A DNA stretch of 64,000 nucleotides from Todiramphus chloris collaris (GCA_025345505.1 JANVCC010000049.1:9974733-10038732); one strand, 5' to 3'. Positions 50,031 to 62,739 are shown, counted from the stretch's first letter. The notes: a model not told the origin generated them from the sequence alone. Numbers and translations are program-made.

Positions 50031-51585
50031 AACAACATTCATCCTTGAAACTTAAATATATCCGTGGCTTCTGCACAGTACATTTTAAACATCCCGTTCA
50101 AATTAGTCCATTAGATACAATCCTATAAATTGGATAATTTGGTCAGCTGTGGCTTACTCAGAATTTGTTGTGGTTTTAGTATTTTATCACCAAATATAGT
50201 TCTGGGTAATTCAACCCTCACAACACCACGGAAAAATTGTCAATAATTAACAACTTCAAATATAAGCAGCTTTCGTCACTCAAATGCCAGCAAGAGCTTG
50301 CATCATTCTCCACTTCATTTTACTTGATTATTCAGTTTGGTTTACATCTGAATTTCTTCTCCATATTCAACCGACATAAGCTTGCATTCATTTGAATTGC
50401 TCCTCTGCAAACATCACAAACCAGCTCTAGCCAGGAAGCTTTAATCTGTCACCAAAATCTTTCAGCAATCAGAACCCTAAGCATTAATTTTGGTAAAGTC
50501 ACACATCTGAAAAATTAGTAGAAGGGAACATAACAGCATATCTCTGTGCAACAGGGAGAATTTCTACCTTCTACATTCACTAGTGGACTATCAAGCCAGT
50601 ATAGCATGACATGTGATGTTGCAGCATCCTCAGGCTAGAAGAGTAAGTAATGAGTCACCCAAAAATGGAAACAAATTCAAATGGTCAATTAAAAGCTACT
50701 AAATCTCACAAAATTAAAAAACAAAACAAAACAGTAATTAATGAAAACCTTTATGGAACCGCACAGTTGAATTTTTCTGTAATAGTATCACATGGCTTTG
50801 GAAACTGCCCTTTAGTAATTCAACCAAAACTTGGCTTGTTTCCATTTCTGCTTATTCTCTCTGGTTACAGCATCATCAGACACCTGTCTGAAATATTAGA
50901 AAGAAATTAAAAACAGGATGGAGAGATTACAGGAAAATAAATACTAGCATCTAGCTTTCATCCTGTTCTTTTCATTCACAAGTCTCAAATTCATTTATCC
51001 AAGAGACTGAATAGTACCCTTTTGCAAGCATGAATTATGGCCATGAGCCACTACACATATCATGGAACACAGCATGGCTAGCAAGAGAAATCAGTCCAGC
51101 AAGAGAGCACAGGCCACGTAAGAACATGATAGTTTGAGGAACTGAATAGCTCTTGCTCCAAAACAGCACTGCTGTACAGCCTAAGAAAATAAAATGACAA
51201 AACTCAACAGTGCACCCTATACACTCTCACAGACGTTAGAGCCTTGAAGCAGCACAAGGAAGGACTCATTCTGCTAGAACCTGTACGGGCATCCAAGAAA
51301 GATGGAAACCTCTGCCCAAAAGTTTCCTGCAGATAGCTAACACTAGAGAAATAGTGAGGGCATCTATAACTATGGAAAACAGGAAAGTTACTGAATGTAA
51401 CTCCTCTCAGCTAAACCACAGATCTACTGTCAAGTACCAATCCATCACTGCTCTTGGAAGAGGAAAGAAAGCCAAACATGAGGCACAGGAGAGTTGTACA
51501 GTGTATTCTTCATATGAAGATCTTGTGGTGGAACAGCCATTCCATGTTTTCAGTTCTGCATCACTGACTGTTTCTAAGTATCACC
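50031..51585. other. Non-coding sequence, no feature recognised
   Basis: AT-rich and unique-looking, up to the CR1 copy. Confidence 0.4.
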
Positions 51586-53106
51586 CCTGAGGGCCCAGAG
51601 GAAGTCAGGATAAAGGAGGAGTTTGCCTCACTTGATGACAAGTGGGTTAGGGAACAATTAAGTAATCTGGACACCCATAAATCCACGGGTCCTGATGAGG
51701 TTCACCCACAGGTGCTGAGGGAGCTGGCAGAGGTCATTGCTAGGCCACTCTCCATCATATTCGGTAAGTCATGGAGAACAGGAGTGGTGCCTGAGGACTG
51801 GAGGAAAGCAAATGTCACTCCAGTCTTCAAAAAGGTTAAGAAGGAGGACCTGAGTAACCACAGACCGGTCAGCCTCACCTCCATCCCTGGAAAGGTGGAG
51901 GAACAACTCATCCTGGGCACTGTCTCTAAGCATATCAAGAATCAGAGAGTCATTAGGAGCAGTCAGCATGGTATACCAAGAGGAAGTCATGTTTGACCAA
52001 CCTGATAGCTTTTTACGAAGACATAACCAGTTGGATAAATGATGGATGGGTGAATAGATGGATGGATGTATGGATGGCAGTGGATGTGGTTTATCTTGAT
52101 TTCAGTAAAGCATTTGACACCATCCCTCACAGCATCCTCGCAGCTAAACTGAGGAAGTGTGGTCTGGATGATAGGGTAGTGAGGTGGATTGTGAACTGCT
52201 TGAAGGACAGAAGTCAGAGAGTTGTGATCAATGGGACAGAGTCTAGTTGGAGGCCTGTATCTAGTGGAGTCCCTTGAGGGTGAGTACTGGGACCAGTATT
52301 GTTCAATATATTCATCAGCGACCTGGATGAGGGAACAGCGTGCATTGTCAGCATGTTTGCTGATGACACAGAACTGGGAGGAGTGGCTGACACCCCAGCA
52401 GGCTGTGCTGCCATCCAGTGAGACATGGGCAGGCTGGAGAGCTGGGCAGGGAGAAATTGAATGAAACATAACAAGGGCAAGTGTAGAGTCTTGCATCTGA
52501 GAAAGAACAACCCCATGTGCCAATATAGGTTGGGGACCGCCTTGCTGGAAAGCAGTGGAGGGGAAAGGGACCTGGGGGTCCTGGTGGACAGAAGGATGAC
52601 CATGAGCCAGCAATGGGCCCTTGTGGCCAAGAAGGCCAATGGCATCCTGGGGTGTATTAGAAGGCATGTGGTTAGTAGGTCAAGAGAGGTTCTCTTCCCC
52701 TTCTACTCTGCCCTGGTGAGGCTGAATCTGGAATATTGTGTCCAGTTCTGTGCCCCTCAGTTCAAGAAGGACAGGGGACCATTTGAAAGAGTCCAGCACA
52801 GAGACACAAAAATGATTAAGGGAATGGAGCATCTCCCTTATGAGGAAAGGGTTGCTGTAGCTCAGAGAAGAGGGGACTGTGGGGGAACCTCATTAATGTT
52901 TATAAATATGTAAAGAGGGAGTGTCAGGTGGATGGAGACAGGCTCTTCTCAGCGATGTCCAATCATAGGACAAGGGTTAATGGGTGCAAGCTGGAACATA
53001 GGGAATTCCATGTAAATGTAAGGAGAAACTTTTTCATGGTGAGGGTGACAGAACACTGGAACGGGCTGCTCAGGGAGGTTGTGGAGCCTCCTTCTCTGGA
53101 GGACAT
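51586..53106 (+). mobile_element. CR1 LINE fragment, RT region, lacking 3' tail
   Basis: Plus-strand CR1. Visible blocks in order: the Lys-Ser-Thr-Gly-Pro-Asp-Glu block near 51680, Pro-Val-Ser-Leu-Thr-Ser near 51870, the YLDF-SKAFDT motif A box near 52090-52130, Gly-Val-Pro near 52268, a degenerate Ala-Asp-Asp motif C near 52360, the Leu-Val-Arg-Leu-Asn-Leu-Glu-Tyr-Cys thumb block near 52715, and the 3' Val-Arg-Arg-Asn-Phe-Phe block near 53015. Stop codons and frameshifts break it (for example TGA after Gly-Val-Pro). The element stops abruptly at GGAGGACAT without UTR or octamers. Confidence 0.94.
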
Positions 53107-53119
53107 AATTTATATATGA
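51712..53119 (+). pseudogene. CR1 reverse transcriptase, broken into frames
   Basis: Open segments at 51712-51996, 51993-52277, 52461-52913 and 52928-53119 carry successive parts of one ancestral CR1 RT in different frames. Catalytic motif A keeps its Asp within YLDFSKAF. Motif C is degenerate. No intact polymerase is possible from this copy. Confidence 0.85.
52037..52078 (+). repeat. (GATG)n-type repeat inside CR1
   Basis: ATGGATG-like tetranucleotide units expand the linker just before the YLDF motif A box of the CR1 at 51586-53106. Confidence 0.8.
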
Positions 53120-55799
53120 CATAATTTATACTGTATACAGATCACAAATCTCAGTGAAGACTTTGCTGTGCTGCTAGTTTCAGATCAAAGGCACTCACCT
53201 TGGTGACCACCTCAGCATCCAGTAGATGCCAAGATCAGCCTATGAACAGAGAACAAACTGCAGCAGCTGCTTTGAAGCTAAGAAAAGTGTCAAGTCCCCA
53301 GCCTCAAGCATCAGCATTGCACAATGCCTCCTCTTGTATCTTTTCTAAAATGACCTTTCAGGAATGCAATTTCCAAAGTGACTAGTGTCTTGCTGGTGAC
53401 ACACAGCTGGGACAAACAGAGAATTTACAGTGATTAGAATAGATCAGATTATGGACTAATAAGAGAGATGATGCAGTGAAGCAAGGAATGAAATGTAATG
53501 AGGCCAAGAAAAAAACAAAACAAAACATATGCTATTTTCCAGCCTAAACAGCAGTCTAGAAATAGACAACAAATACAGCCTAAATCAATTCACATAACAT
53601 TCACATACTATTATGAAGGAAATCCAGAAAAGACCTCGCAGCTCTCATGGGCTTCGTAATACAGAGTAAGAACCAATAGAACAACATAAGGCAAGTTAAG
53701 AGGTACTTTAGAAACACCTGTATGAAAGGCATAAGGAACCTTTCAATCTCAGGAGCACTTGTAGCCACACTGAAAAATGTGAGACACTGCTAAACAGACT
53801 TTGAGAAGGTTCAAACCCAATCCTGAAAGATTTCATATATATCAGGTTATCTGGGCAAAAAGAAACCTACAGTTACATTACATCGTACTAGGATCTGATC
53901 ACCTTTATGCATGTGACAGACAAATGTACTAGGGAAGATGTCTCCCAAAATGAAAAGGCATAGCAGGGAGTGAAACCAGCCTTGAGGAAAAGAGGAGTGA
54001 GAAGCCTAGAGTTTGTTTGTTGTTGCTGAAAAAGCCTTGGAGGTCTGTCACTTGTGACTGAACCATAGTAGAGAAAATGCTATGTCAAAAGATGTAAAAG
54101 ATTACCAAAATAATGTTGCTGGGGGAATATTGTGATAGATTTCAACATGAAGAATTTTCTTCAAATACAAATATAACCTTATAAAAATGTTCTTTATACA
54201 GACTTCTACTCTGAAAATACATACATGTTTAACTTTACATGTGTTGACTAATTAACATCAACTGGGATAATCATGTGCTTCAATTCAACATTTTAGCATT
54301 ACAAAAATCAAGTGGAATGCCATGTTGTTATGTTTCCATCTCACTTTGGTTCACTATGTATTTTTTGCTGTTATATTCAGGATAACAGGCAGAACTGCAA
54401 CTCCCAGAAAGTGAGGACATGAAGCAAGATTTTAAAATATTATCAGAAATAACAACTTTTTTTCTAAACTAACCCTTTTTGTGTGAGAGCACCCATGTTT
54501 AAAGGCCCTCTGTATGTATAACATTATAAAATATTCCCTCAAACCTGTTAGCCATATTCCTGACTAGTTTCTTAATTGAGCTCAGAAGTAAAATTATTAT
54601 TCAGATGTTAGCAGTTTTGCTGTTCAAGCCCTAATCTATCTTGAAAGATTATACAAATTCTATAAATACTTAAATTGAATATAATCTGCATTTGCTTAGT
54701 GATTTTAATTAAGAATTAAGTTGCTGTTCCACCAAAATATGTGAACGTTTAAAGCCAGTGCAGTAGCAGGATAATGTCAGGGTATTTAAGATTCTGTATC
54801 ATTATTAATACATTTTCCTGTATATTAAGTTTAGTGCTGTAGTTGAACCACTACTCAGAATAATCTTTAAAAAGAACAATGGAGAAACTACAAAAAGTCA
54901 CCAGAAAGTTTTGAAAACTTAACTCAGTTTTAAACTGCTGTGACAAGACGTAAAGCAGGGGTTTACTCAGGTTTTTTTATCCATTTTTATTTCTACTTAA
55001 GCCCAGTTTCTCCAGGCCTTCCTTCCACAGGCAAAACTCTGAGCCTATAGCTTTGAGTGCACTGGATTTGTTCTGGGTCTGACAAAGGAGCATCAATGAG
55101 ATTTATAAAGCTTTAGGAAGAAAAATCACTATGCTGACTTCACACTATTGTTTTAAAACAAGCAAGTTACAATATTTGTTTAAGACAAATATTTGTTCCT
55201 TGCATGAGGGTATGATATCTGAATCCTACAAATGGACTCCCCTGGTACTAAGTAAATCCAAGAGGACCAAAGGGTAGACCATCCACCTCAAGAACATGTC
55301 CCCAGCAAGTGGAACCCATGCCAAGGACACTGGGTTTCAGAACATCCTCCTCAAGCTACATATGTGTGCAGGAGGCAGAAATGTCCATAGGAACAGAATC
55401 AGTCTTCACCGGAGGGCACTGTGAGCTACAGGCTGTTTGTGGGAAATGCAATCACATGAGACATGCAGTGAAGCCAGCAAGCAGCAGTTCACACTACAAA
55501 AGGCAACTCTGCAGAACAGCGTAGTCAAACTGAATACACTCTGGGCAACTCCTGTGTGTTACTGCATGTGGCTAAAACACATAGATCACAGATTCAACTG
55601 CAAGTCTGTTTCTTTCTTAGTCCATGTCCTGGAGGCACACAAAAAACAGACAGCAGCAGCTACCCAAAATGTGGATTTAATGTAACCAAAATTATTCTGC
55701 ACTCCTTTTAACAAAATCTAATTACAAATTTGTGTATCAGTTGGGAATTTACTACTACACAACTAATTCCTAACCTTTAAGGAATAGTTTTTCTAGAAA
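53107..55799. other. Non-coding sequence, no feature recognised
   Basis: Begins with a small duplication of GACATAATTTATA (53102-53130) at the CR1 break. The rest is AT-rich and unique-looking. Confidence 0.4.
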
Positions 55800-56330
55800 G
55801 ATGAACCAAAATGTTCACACACTCATAAAGGGAAAACCTCCCATACAAGGGTACCCATAGGGGGTCTCTCCAAGGGGGTGAGGGCTCACTCAAGGATATA
55901 TCCAAAAGACATAGTCACTCACCAAAGCAGGGGTGAGGCTCACTCAGTCAGTGGAAGTATCCTTGGATGGTGCCTTGTATATCCAAGGGGAAGGTCCAAC
56001 TGCAAGGTCTACTTGCTCTGAGGGAAACAACTCAAAATCAGATCACAGTGGGGCTTCGTTTTTACCCTAGTGAATGTGCGCTGTGGCCATGGACTGGATT
56101 GTGGCAGGTGCAACCCCTCCGACAAAAATGTAATAAAAGGCAGGACTTGCCAGAGACCTGACAAAGATCATTCTGGTGCCTTCGAGACATTAAACGGTGC
56201 CTTGTGGCAATTACCAGCACCTCACTGTGATTAATTGCCACCCTCAGCCTGCCTTTGCCATGGGTTTGCCCCCACCTAATCAGAATTACTACAGAGCAGG
56301 TTATTACCACCACACTTGAATTTTCTCTAC
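55800..56330. other. Unexplained repeat-like block
   Basis: Higher GC than its surroundings, with repeated GGCTCACTCA-type motifs (near 55883, 55938), mirrored TCCTTGGATGG / TATATCCAAGGGG phrases and an AATAAAA near 56132. This pattern would fit an old LTR, but I found no TG...CA ends or target duplication. Confidence 0.3.
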
Positions 56331-57721
56331 CTCACTTGAATTTCATCCCATGGAAGTTGTCTCTGGAATGAAATTAAATGTGTGCAAAGTGGCAGGTTCT
56401 CTGCCACCAAGATAGGGTACAGCAAACACTTTAAAACCACAGCAATTCTACATAGCTTCAGCTTTGTCAGTGCACAGGGAACTAGACAGATGCAAGCGTT
56501 GCCTTTCTCTCTGTCCCTCAGACAATTCTCTGGCATTGTCTCCAGTTAGCATTCCTGTTTGCTATCTAATACATCACTCATAATAATTTTAGTGCAATCA
56601 ACCAGTTCCTCCACAAATGAAGAAGGTTAATGATGATTTCTGTTGCTGTTACTATATGCTTTGCATGAGAAAGGGAATAGATTTCTGAAATAACTGGACA
56701 ACATTCCTTTTCTGAAATGCCTTAGAGAAGAAGACATTCCTTCTTCACCAGTGAGGTTCAACTAGACTGCCCATTTTATAAGGTCAGAAGTCACCTTCTG
56801 CCTCTGACACAAGTACCCTGTGGCCAACAGAGAAGTGGCCTAAATGTCTTTAGTCTAGATACTTTTCTGTAATGGTGCAAAAAATTGTCCCTTGAAAAGA
56901 TAAGCTAAATCTAGTGGCATTTTGCATTGCTGCACTGCCAGGGTTGATTTCTCCCTTCCCCTAGACCAAATACTTATCCCAATACCTCAGCCCATGTACC
57001 ACACACACTCCCAGCCCTGGGATTGGGCTGGGTGGAGGGAAGGGGAGCTGCCCTGGAGTCAGGAAGGATGAGAGTGGCATCAGCTTCCCCCTTCACCTCC
57101 AAAGCAATGCATGCTAAACTAAACTTGGACATCTAAATAGCAGAATATATTAGAGGGAACATGATGTAAAGCAGAATTATGATCTAAATAGAAGTCTGAC
57201 CTCGTAGCTACTGACTGCAGCCGAAACATTTTCATTTAAGTAATTGATGTTAACTCTGTTGTATAACGCTAGTTACCTGTTAATCTTCACCCAAAGAAAG
57301 ACTGATTCTTTTTGGATCAAAGCTGGAATTCAATTAGCAATACAGAAAAGAACTATTTTAATACATCCACTGGCTACAAGAGAAAACATCAAACATGATT
57401 TGCATTTAAATGAGAGTCATCATATAAAGAAAATTTTCTCCGTAATTAGTGATTTAAGACAATTGTTGCAGATCATAATAAAAAGGACTAGAAGAGACGT
57501 TACCTCACCTACACCTTTGTCTAAGAAAGGACTGATGATAGCTGCTCTTCTGAACTAAAATGGTTTGCAATTAAACATAATTTAATGTGTTTAGCCAGAG
57601 AATTTTTGGGTTGTAGCTTTCTTTACATGTTCATAGGAAATGTCTAATGCTTAAATATTGGTTTTATGTAAATTTAAGGTGTTATGATGGGTTTAAATCT
57701 TAATATAGAAATGATGAGCTG
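56331..57721. other. Non-coding sequence with one G-quadruplex motif
   Basis: Unique-looking. Only the G-rich motif at 57019-57045 stands out. Confidence 0.4.
57019..57045 (+). other. Candidate G-quadruplex
   Basis: Five G tracts (GGG, GGG, GGG, GGG, GGGG) with loops of 3, 2, 4 and 2 bases. Confidence 0.7.
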
Positions 57722-57840
57722 TGTCCTGGTTTGAGTTAGAAGAAAATTTGTTATGTTCAGTGATTTTACTTTTCAGCAAAGTCTCTTCTACGTAATTGCA
57801 CTTTCTGAAGTTAATGGCATATTTTTGCAGACAGTGTCAT
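57722..57840 (+). mobile_element. 5' fragment of an ERVL-type LTR
   Basis: TGTCCTGGTTTGAGTTAG followed by TCAGTGATTT, then TTGCACTTTCTGAAGT, then TTTTTGCAGACAGT matches the first ~115 bp of the LTR at 18860-19598 (TGTCTTGATTTGAGCTAG, TCAGTGATTT, CTGCACTTTCTGAAGT, TTTTTGAAGACAGT). The remainder of the LTR is missing. Confidence 0.75.
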
Positions 57841-59613
57841 TTTAATTCTAAAGGGGATTATTTCAAATGTTTTGATTTCAAATAGAAATATCAGGTTTAA
57901 GTTAAAAAGACAACAAAAACCCCACGATACTTCATGCTCCCTGGAGATGTAACTGATCTGAAGGATACTATCAGTAAGAGCAAGCACAGGGCAGATCTAA
58001 AAACTTAATCCTCAACAGCACAAAAGCAGATAGGGCAGTAAATGTAGTCCAGCACCCCCATATAACCAATTTATAGGAGCAAAGGGATCTTAATCAAAAT
58101 AAGAGACAGAGCCTGGGGTAAGCAGGTTGTCAGGCACTTCTCAGCTCATTACCAGGGTCAAACATCCATTCCTTCAGCCTGTTTTTCACTGGATCCCATT
58201 GATCCACTTGTCGAAGTGGGAAAAGTCTCCACAAGCTACTTGCCCTGGTGATTTTGCCACATCAGATTTCCTCAGCATCAGAAACACAACCCATGCTGGT
58301 CTCAGGAGTGTCCAGATGCTCAGCAAGGATCATACACACACACACACCCCCCCCCCCCAGCCAGGATGTCATCCCTCTGTCTGGCAGTGGAGTCTGTAGG
58401 CCAGCAAACGCAAGGCAGGCCAGGAGAGAGCTCTTCACAGCCTCGTCCAGCAAAGCACTGCCCCTGCTCAGGCCTGAGAATGCAAACCATCTCACACACC
58501 AGCCAGCAGGCTCACCCACGTGCCCATCTGTACTCAAGCCCTGCGACAAAGACAGTCTGTGCACTCAGCGCCCTGGTACTACAGCCATGGTGCAGGCAGC
58601 TGCAGTCCTGCAAGGTTTAAGCTTTGAGCTTTACTTCAAACAGGAATTAATTCAGGGAAGCCCTTAAAGATCCCTCTTGGCTTTAGGATCTCTTAAAGCA
58701 AGCACAAATCACTAGCATTTTGTCTTGGCACCAGACTTTATACTTACTTTGTGTTACCATGAATGACTGCCAAAAGGAAAGAGAGATGAACTCAGGTCCA
58801 TTAGCCATACTTTATTTTTTCATTATCTTCCCAGAAGTCATTGCCCACACTGTTCTGATGCATCTTTGCAGTTCTCATCCAAGTCACTGAAAGCCCTCGC
58901 TACAGCCCTGGGATACCTACAGCTTTTAATCCTGGATGACAGTAGTACATGCAGCAAAAAGAGAGCTGAATCTCCAAACACCATCACTGGGAAGAACAAA
59001 TTCCGTGGTAGCTTGCTTTTTTCTTCACAGAATGGCACGCACTGTCCAAGCTGCAGAATATCATACTGATTCTGCAAAATGCAGGAAGTGGCATGTCTAT
59101 CAGCAGGAAGCATTTGAGTCAAATTTAAGACAACTGTTTAAGAATGATCAAGTGTACTTACCCCAAAAATTCATAGTCACAAGTATAATTTTGTCACTAT
59201 TTAAAAGTTACTGAGCCATTTCTACTGCTTATTTCTGTCCCTTCAGGTGGGACTCACCAAAATAATTGGACGAGATCTCACAGAGGGGTGAAGAAATATG
59301 TACAGGGCCTCTGTTGTAGCCACTGCCTTTGTAAAATCCTTATTTGATGTTTAAAGACTATAAGGCTGCACTTTGTCCTGTTAGCTGTAAGACCACTACC
59401 TGAGACAGAAAAAGTGTAGCTTATTTCATTTAGTTATTAGTCTTTCAGGACAGTGTTAGGGAAAGTTCTTTAAGAACACTCACTGGGCTGGCTTGGTTTT
59501 GAATGTTAAGGAGTTCTTGGTAGATTGTCCCATTTGTTAGTCTTTTTTTTTAAAGATTAGAACATTACTTTTCTAATTACAGTTGTGAAATAAATGTCTT
59601 AGGAAGGTTTTCC
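57841..59613. other. Non-coding sequence with simple repeat
   Basis: Includes the AC/C tract at 58333-58358. Overlapping long frames near 58127-58667 run through that tract on both strands and show no protein-family motif. Confidence 0.4.
58333..58358 (+). repeat. (AC)n then poly(C) tract
   Basis: About seven AC units followed by 12 C. Confidence 0.95.
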
Positions 59614-59965
59614 TGTGGATGCTGAAAAGCTGCTAGCAGAGGGATTTTCCTAGGTTCTCACAATATTCAGTGAGAATCCTGCCTTTCTCACACGTGTTAT
59701 GAGAAACAGTAGGACGGTTTTGTAAACTAGACTAACACATGGTGTTTTGATATGTTCTGTTTACGGTACATTGTAAAAATATTTTAAAATAGGTGTTGTA
59801 GGACTTTAGCCAATCACCCTAGGAGATGGGTGATCACTGACCAATTGCCCTATGGGGCTATGGTATATAAAATGGGGTTGTAAATTAATAAAGTTGCTTC
59901 TTTTGCCTGCTCTTGCTGAATTTATATGTTGCTGCATCTCTCCGCTCCCGGCATAAACAGCGACA
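59614..59965 (+). mobile_element. Solo LTR, 352 bp, same family as 43150-43500
   Basis: Starts TGTGGATGCTGAAAAGC and ends AACAGCGACA. Perfect 6-bp target duplication TTTTCC at 59608-59613 and 59966-59971. CCAAT at 59841-59845, TATATAA at 59864-59870 and AATAAA at 59887-59892 give plus orientation and a very short R region. The 6-bp duplication and 350-bp length fit alpharetrovirus/ERVK-type elements. The internal region has been lost by LTR-LTR recombination. Confidence 0.95.
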
Positions 59966-59971
59966 TTTTCC

Positions 59972-61719
59972 CCTTTAATGCACAGCTCCAAAGTGATTTA
60001 CCTTGAAAATGATTGAGACCTTAAAACTCAAGATTCCTCTGAGAAATACTGTTACTGCAAGTTCAGTACCAATAATAATATCTAAAACTCATGGAAATGA
60101 AATTTCTGTGGGGCAGCCAAAACACTGCAGTCCCTAATGACCTGTGCCACCAGACTAAGAACTGTCCAGATGCAACATCCAGCAAAGTTTTGAACATTAC
60201 TAATTTGTGAATTAAAAACTCTCCTAAACTCATTATGACCAAGACTCAGAGTGAGAGCACAATAAGCATCTCTTTCCATGAAACCTGCCTTTGCCTTTCA
60301 TATGATTTGCTCATACATGAATTGCATGTAATTGTGATAAATGCAATAAAAAAGTATAACAGAACTCATTTACCTTTCCCAATCTTTTCTAATGAATAGG
60401 CAGGCACATAGTACCTGTTATGCAGCACAGGCCACTCAAGCAGTGTTTAAACAGCCACAGTTCAACACTTTGAAAAGCCATCACCCCAGCCTCTACACCT
60501 GCATTCAGTCCAGAATACAATGTTTATTTAAAGGTTTTCCATAATTTCAGAAGGCTGAACAACATTGCATAGATCAGTAATACTGTGTAGGAAACTGGGC
60601 CAGGGAAAGGACAGGTACTGGGGAAAAGGAGCAGCTCCACAAGACATCTAATATGGCACAACAAATGCTGTATGCTTGGCAGGTTCAAAAAAATAATTAA
60701 GTGCAGCCATAACAGCCATAGGACATAGGAGCTGCCTAATGCTTGTCTTTTACAGCTGGATTTTCTGATGTTGTAAATATCCACATCATTATAAGTCTCA
60801 CAAAACTTATAGTCTGTAATCAAACAACAAAATGGAAATTTCAATTTTTATAATATTGGGAGCAGGAAGGAAAAGGTTATTCCCCATGGCTAAGAACCAG
60901 CAACTGAAAATAATATGAATCTAAAATGAATAAAACTTACAGCAGTAGTTAAAAGAACCATTAAAAATCCCTCAAGGTAAAGGTGCTGAGTCATGTGGTT
61001 TTGAGTGTGTGCCAAGACTGCACTGCTCAGAAAATAGATGAAGTCTTTGAAAAAGATCTTTCATAACTCTTCTGAAAACAATTTTAATTTCAATTCATTT
61101 GATAAAATTCCCACTATGGACAATTGAGTATCACACATCCAGTGCTATAGCACATTATGAAGAAGCTGGTCCTAACTACTGCCTGCTCAAAATCACTAAT
61201 GGACATCAATTACTATACAAGGAGATTAATTAAACATGAATATTATCTATTTCTATAATATATTTTAAAGATGTATTTACTTGTATGTGATGAAACTTTT
61301 ATTAGTTTAGCTTGGGAGATAAAAGGGACAGGATGCCTAGTGTTAAAATGAATTTCCTAATTGGACTTTAATGAACCTTGTCAAATATCTTGACGTGGCT
61401 TTCTCAGTTTTAAATATCACTCAGTCCTTATCTGAAGAATAAGACTGCATTAAGATTTAAAAGTCTTCATTTTAGTGGCAGGGCTGCGCATGCTGAGTCT
61501 TAAATTAAACCAGAGGCAAAATATTTTTCTTTTCAGAAGTAAGAAGAATCAACACATTAGCCAAATGGAATTACTTTACATTATTTTAGATAATGTAAAT
61601 AATTTATTTACATTATTTCATTTGTTAGGGAAAACACTTGGGGAAAAAAAAACCCACAGATAACCAACCAAAACACTGACAGTTGTTGGGCGATTAGAAG
61701 CAATAGCAAATTCTACATT
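59972..61719. other. Non-coding sequence, no feature recognised
   Basis: AT-rich. Contains overlapping small palindromes at 61575-61614. No gene recognised. Confidence 0.4.
61575..61614. repeat. Overlapping AT-rich palindromes
   Basis: TTTACATTAT (61575-61584) pairs with ATAATGTAAA (61590-61599), and AATGTAAATA pairs with TATTTACATT (to 61614), giving two competing 10-bp stems. Confidence 0.8.
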
Positions 61720-61893
61720 CACAGAATCACAGAATCACTCAGGCTAGAAAAGACCCTTGGGATCATCATGTCCAACCATTAGCCCTACTCTACAAGTTCA
61801 CCCCTAGACTACATCCCCCAACACCACATCTAAGCAATGTTTAAACACATCCAGGGATGGTGACTCAGACACCTGCCTGGGCAGCCTACTCCA

Positions 61894-62739
61894 CTATTTC
61901 ACTACTCTTTCCATGAAGAATTTTTTCATAATGTCTAGTCTAAACCTACCTTGTTTCAGCTTTAAGCCATTCCCTCTGGTTCTATCCCTGATTACCTGAG
62001 AGAAGAGACCAGCACCAGCCTCTCTACAATGTCCTCTCAGGTAGTTGTAGAGAGTGATAAGGTCTCCTCTCAGCCTTCTCTTCCTCAAACTAAACAGGCC
62101 CAGCTCCTTCAAATGGTCCTCATAGGATCTATTCTCCAATCCCTTGACCAGCTTCGTTGCCCTCCTCTGCACCCACTCCAGCACCTCGATATCTCTCTTG
62201 TACTGAGGTGCCCAAAACTGGACACAGTACTGGAGGTGAGGCCTCACCAGTGCTGAGTACAGGGGGACAATCACTTCCCTACTTCTGCTGCTCACACTAT
62301 TTCTAATCCAGGCCAGGATGCTGTTGGCCTTCTTTGCCACCTGGGCACACTGCTGGCTCATATTCATTCGCCTCTCTATTATAACCCCCAGATCCCTCTC
62401 CGCCAGACAGCTCTCCAACCACACTGTCCCAAGCCTGTAGCTTTGCATGGGGTTGCTGCGGCCCCAGTGCAGGACCTGGCACTTGGCCTTGTTGAAACTC
62501 ATACCATTAGCAGTGCCCCAGCGATCCAGTCTATCCCAGTCTCTCTGGAAAGCCTCCCTATCCTCACACGGATCGACACACCTGCCTAACTTGGTGTCAT
62601 CTGCGAATTTACTGATGGTAGACTCTATGTCCTCATCAAGATCATCAATAAAGATGTTAAATAGAAATGGCCCCAGCACTGAGCCCTGAGGAACACCACT
62701 TGTGCCCTGCCGCCAGTTGGATTTAGTACCATTGGCCAC
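61894..62739 (-). pseudogene. CR1 reverse transcriptase, C-terminal half (open)
   Basis: A 281-codon open frame of the CR1 above. It begins at the [10 protein letters not shown] motif B block (residues about 14-23), then FNIFIDDLD, the catalytic FADDTKLG motif C (about 45-52), the [12 protein letters not shown] block (about 81-92), the [16 protein letters not shown] thumb block (about 164-179), and the C-terminal [11 protein letters not shown] block. The upstream half is in another frame (62739-63308), so translation of the full RT is broken by at least one frameshift near 62740-62820. Non-LTR retrotransposon protein, not a host gene. Confidence 0.88.

Noticed and set aside
51987-52667. 226-codon minus-strand open frame
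   Set aside because: It is the antisense of the plus-strand CR1 reverse transcriptase; its Pro/His/Ser-rich content and repeated HPSIHPS run come from the GATG tract.
58127-58667. Overlapping open frames of 84-139 codons on both strands
   Set aside because: They cross an (AC)n/poly(C) tract, occur in several frames at once because of local GC richness, and carry no recognisable motif or splice context.
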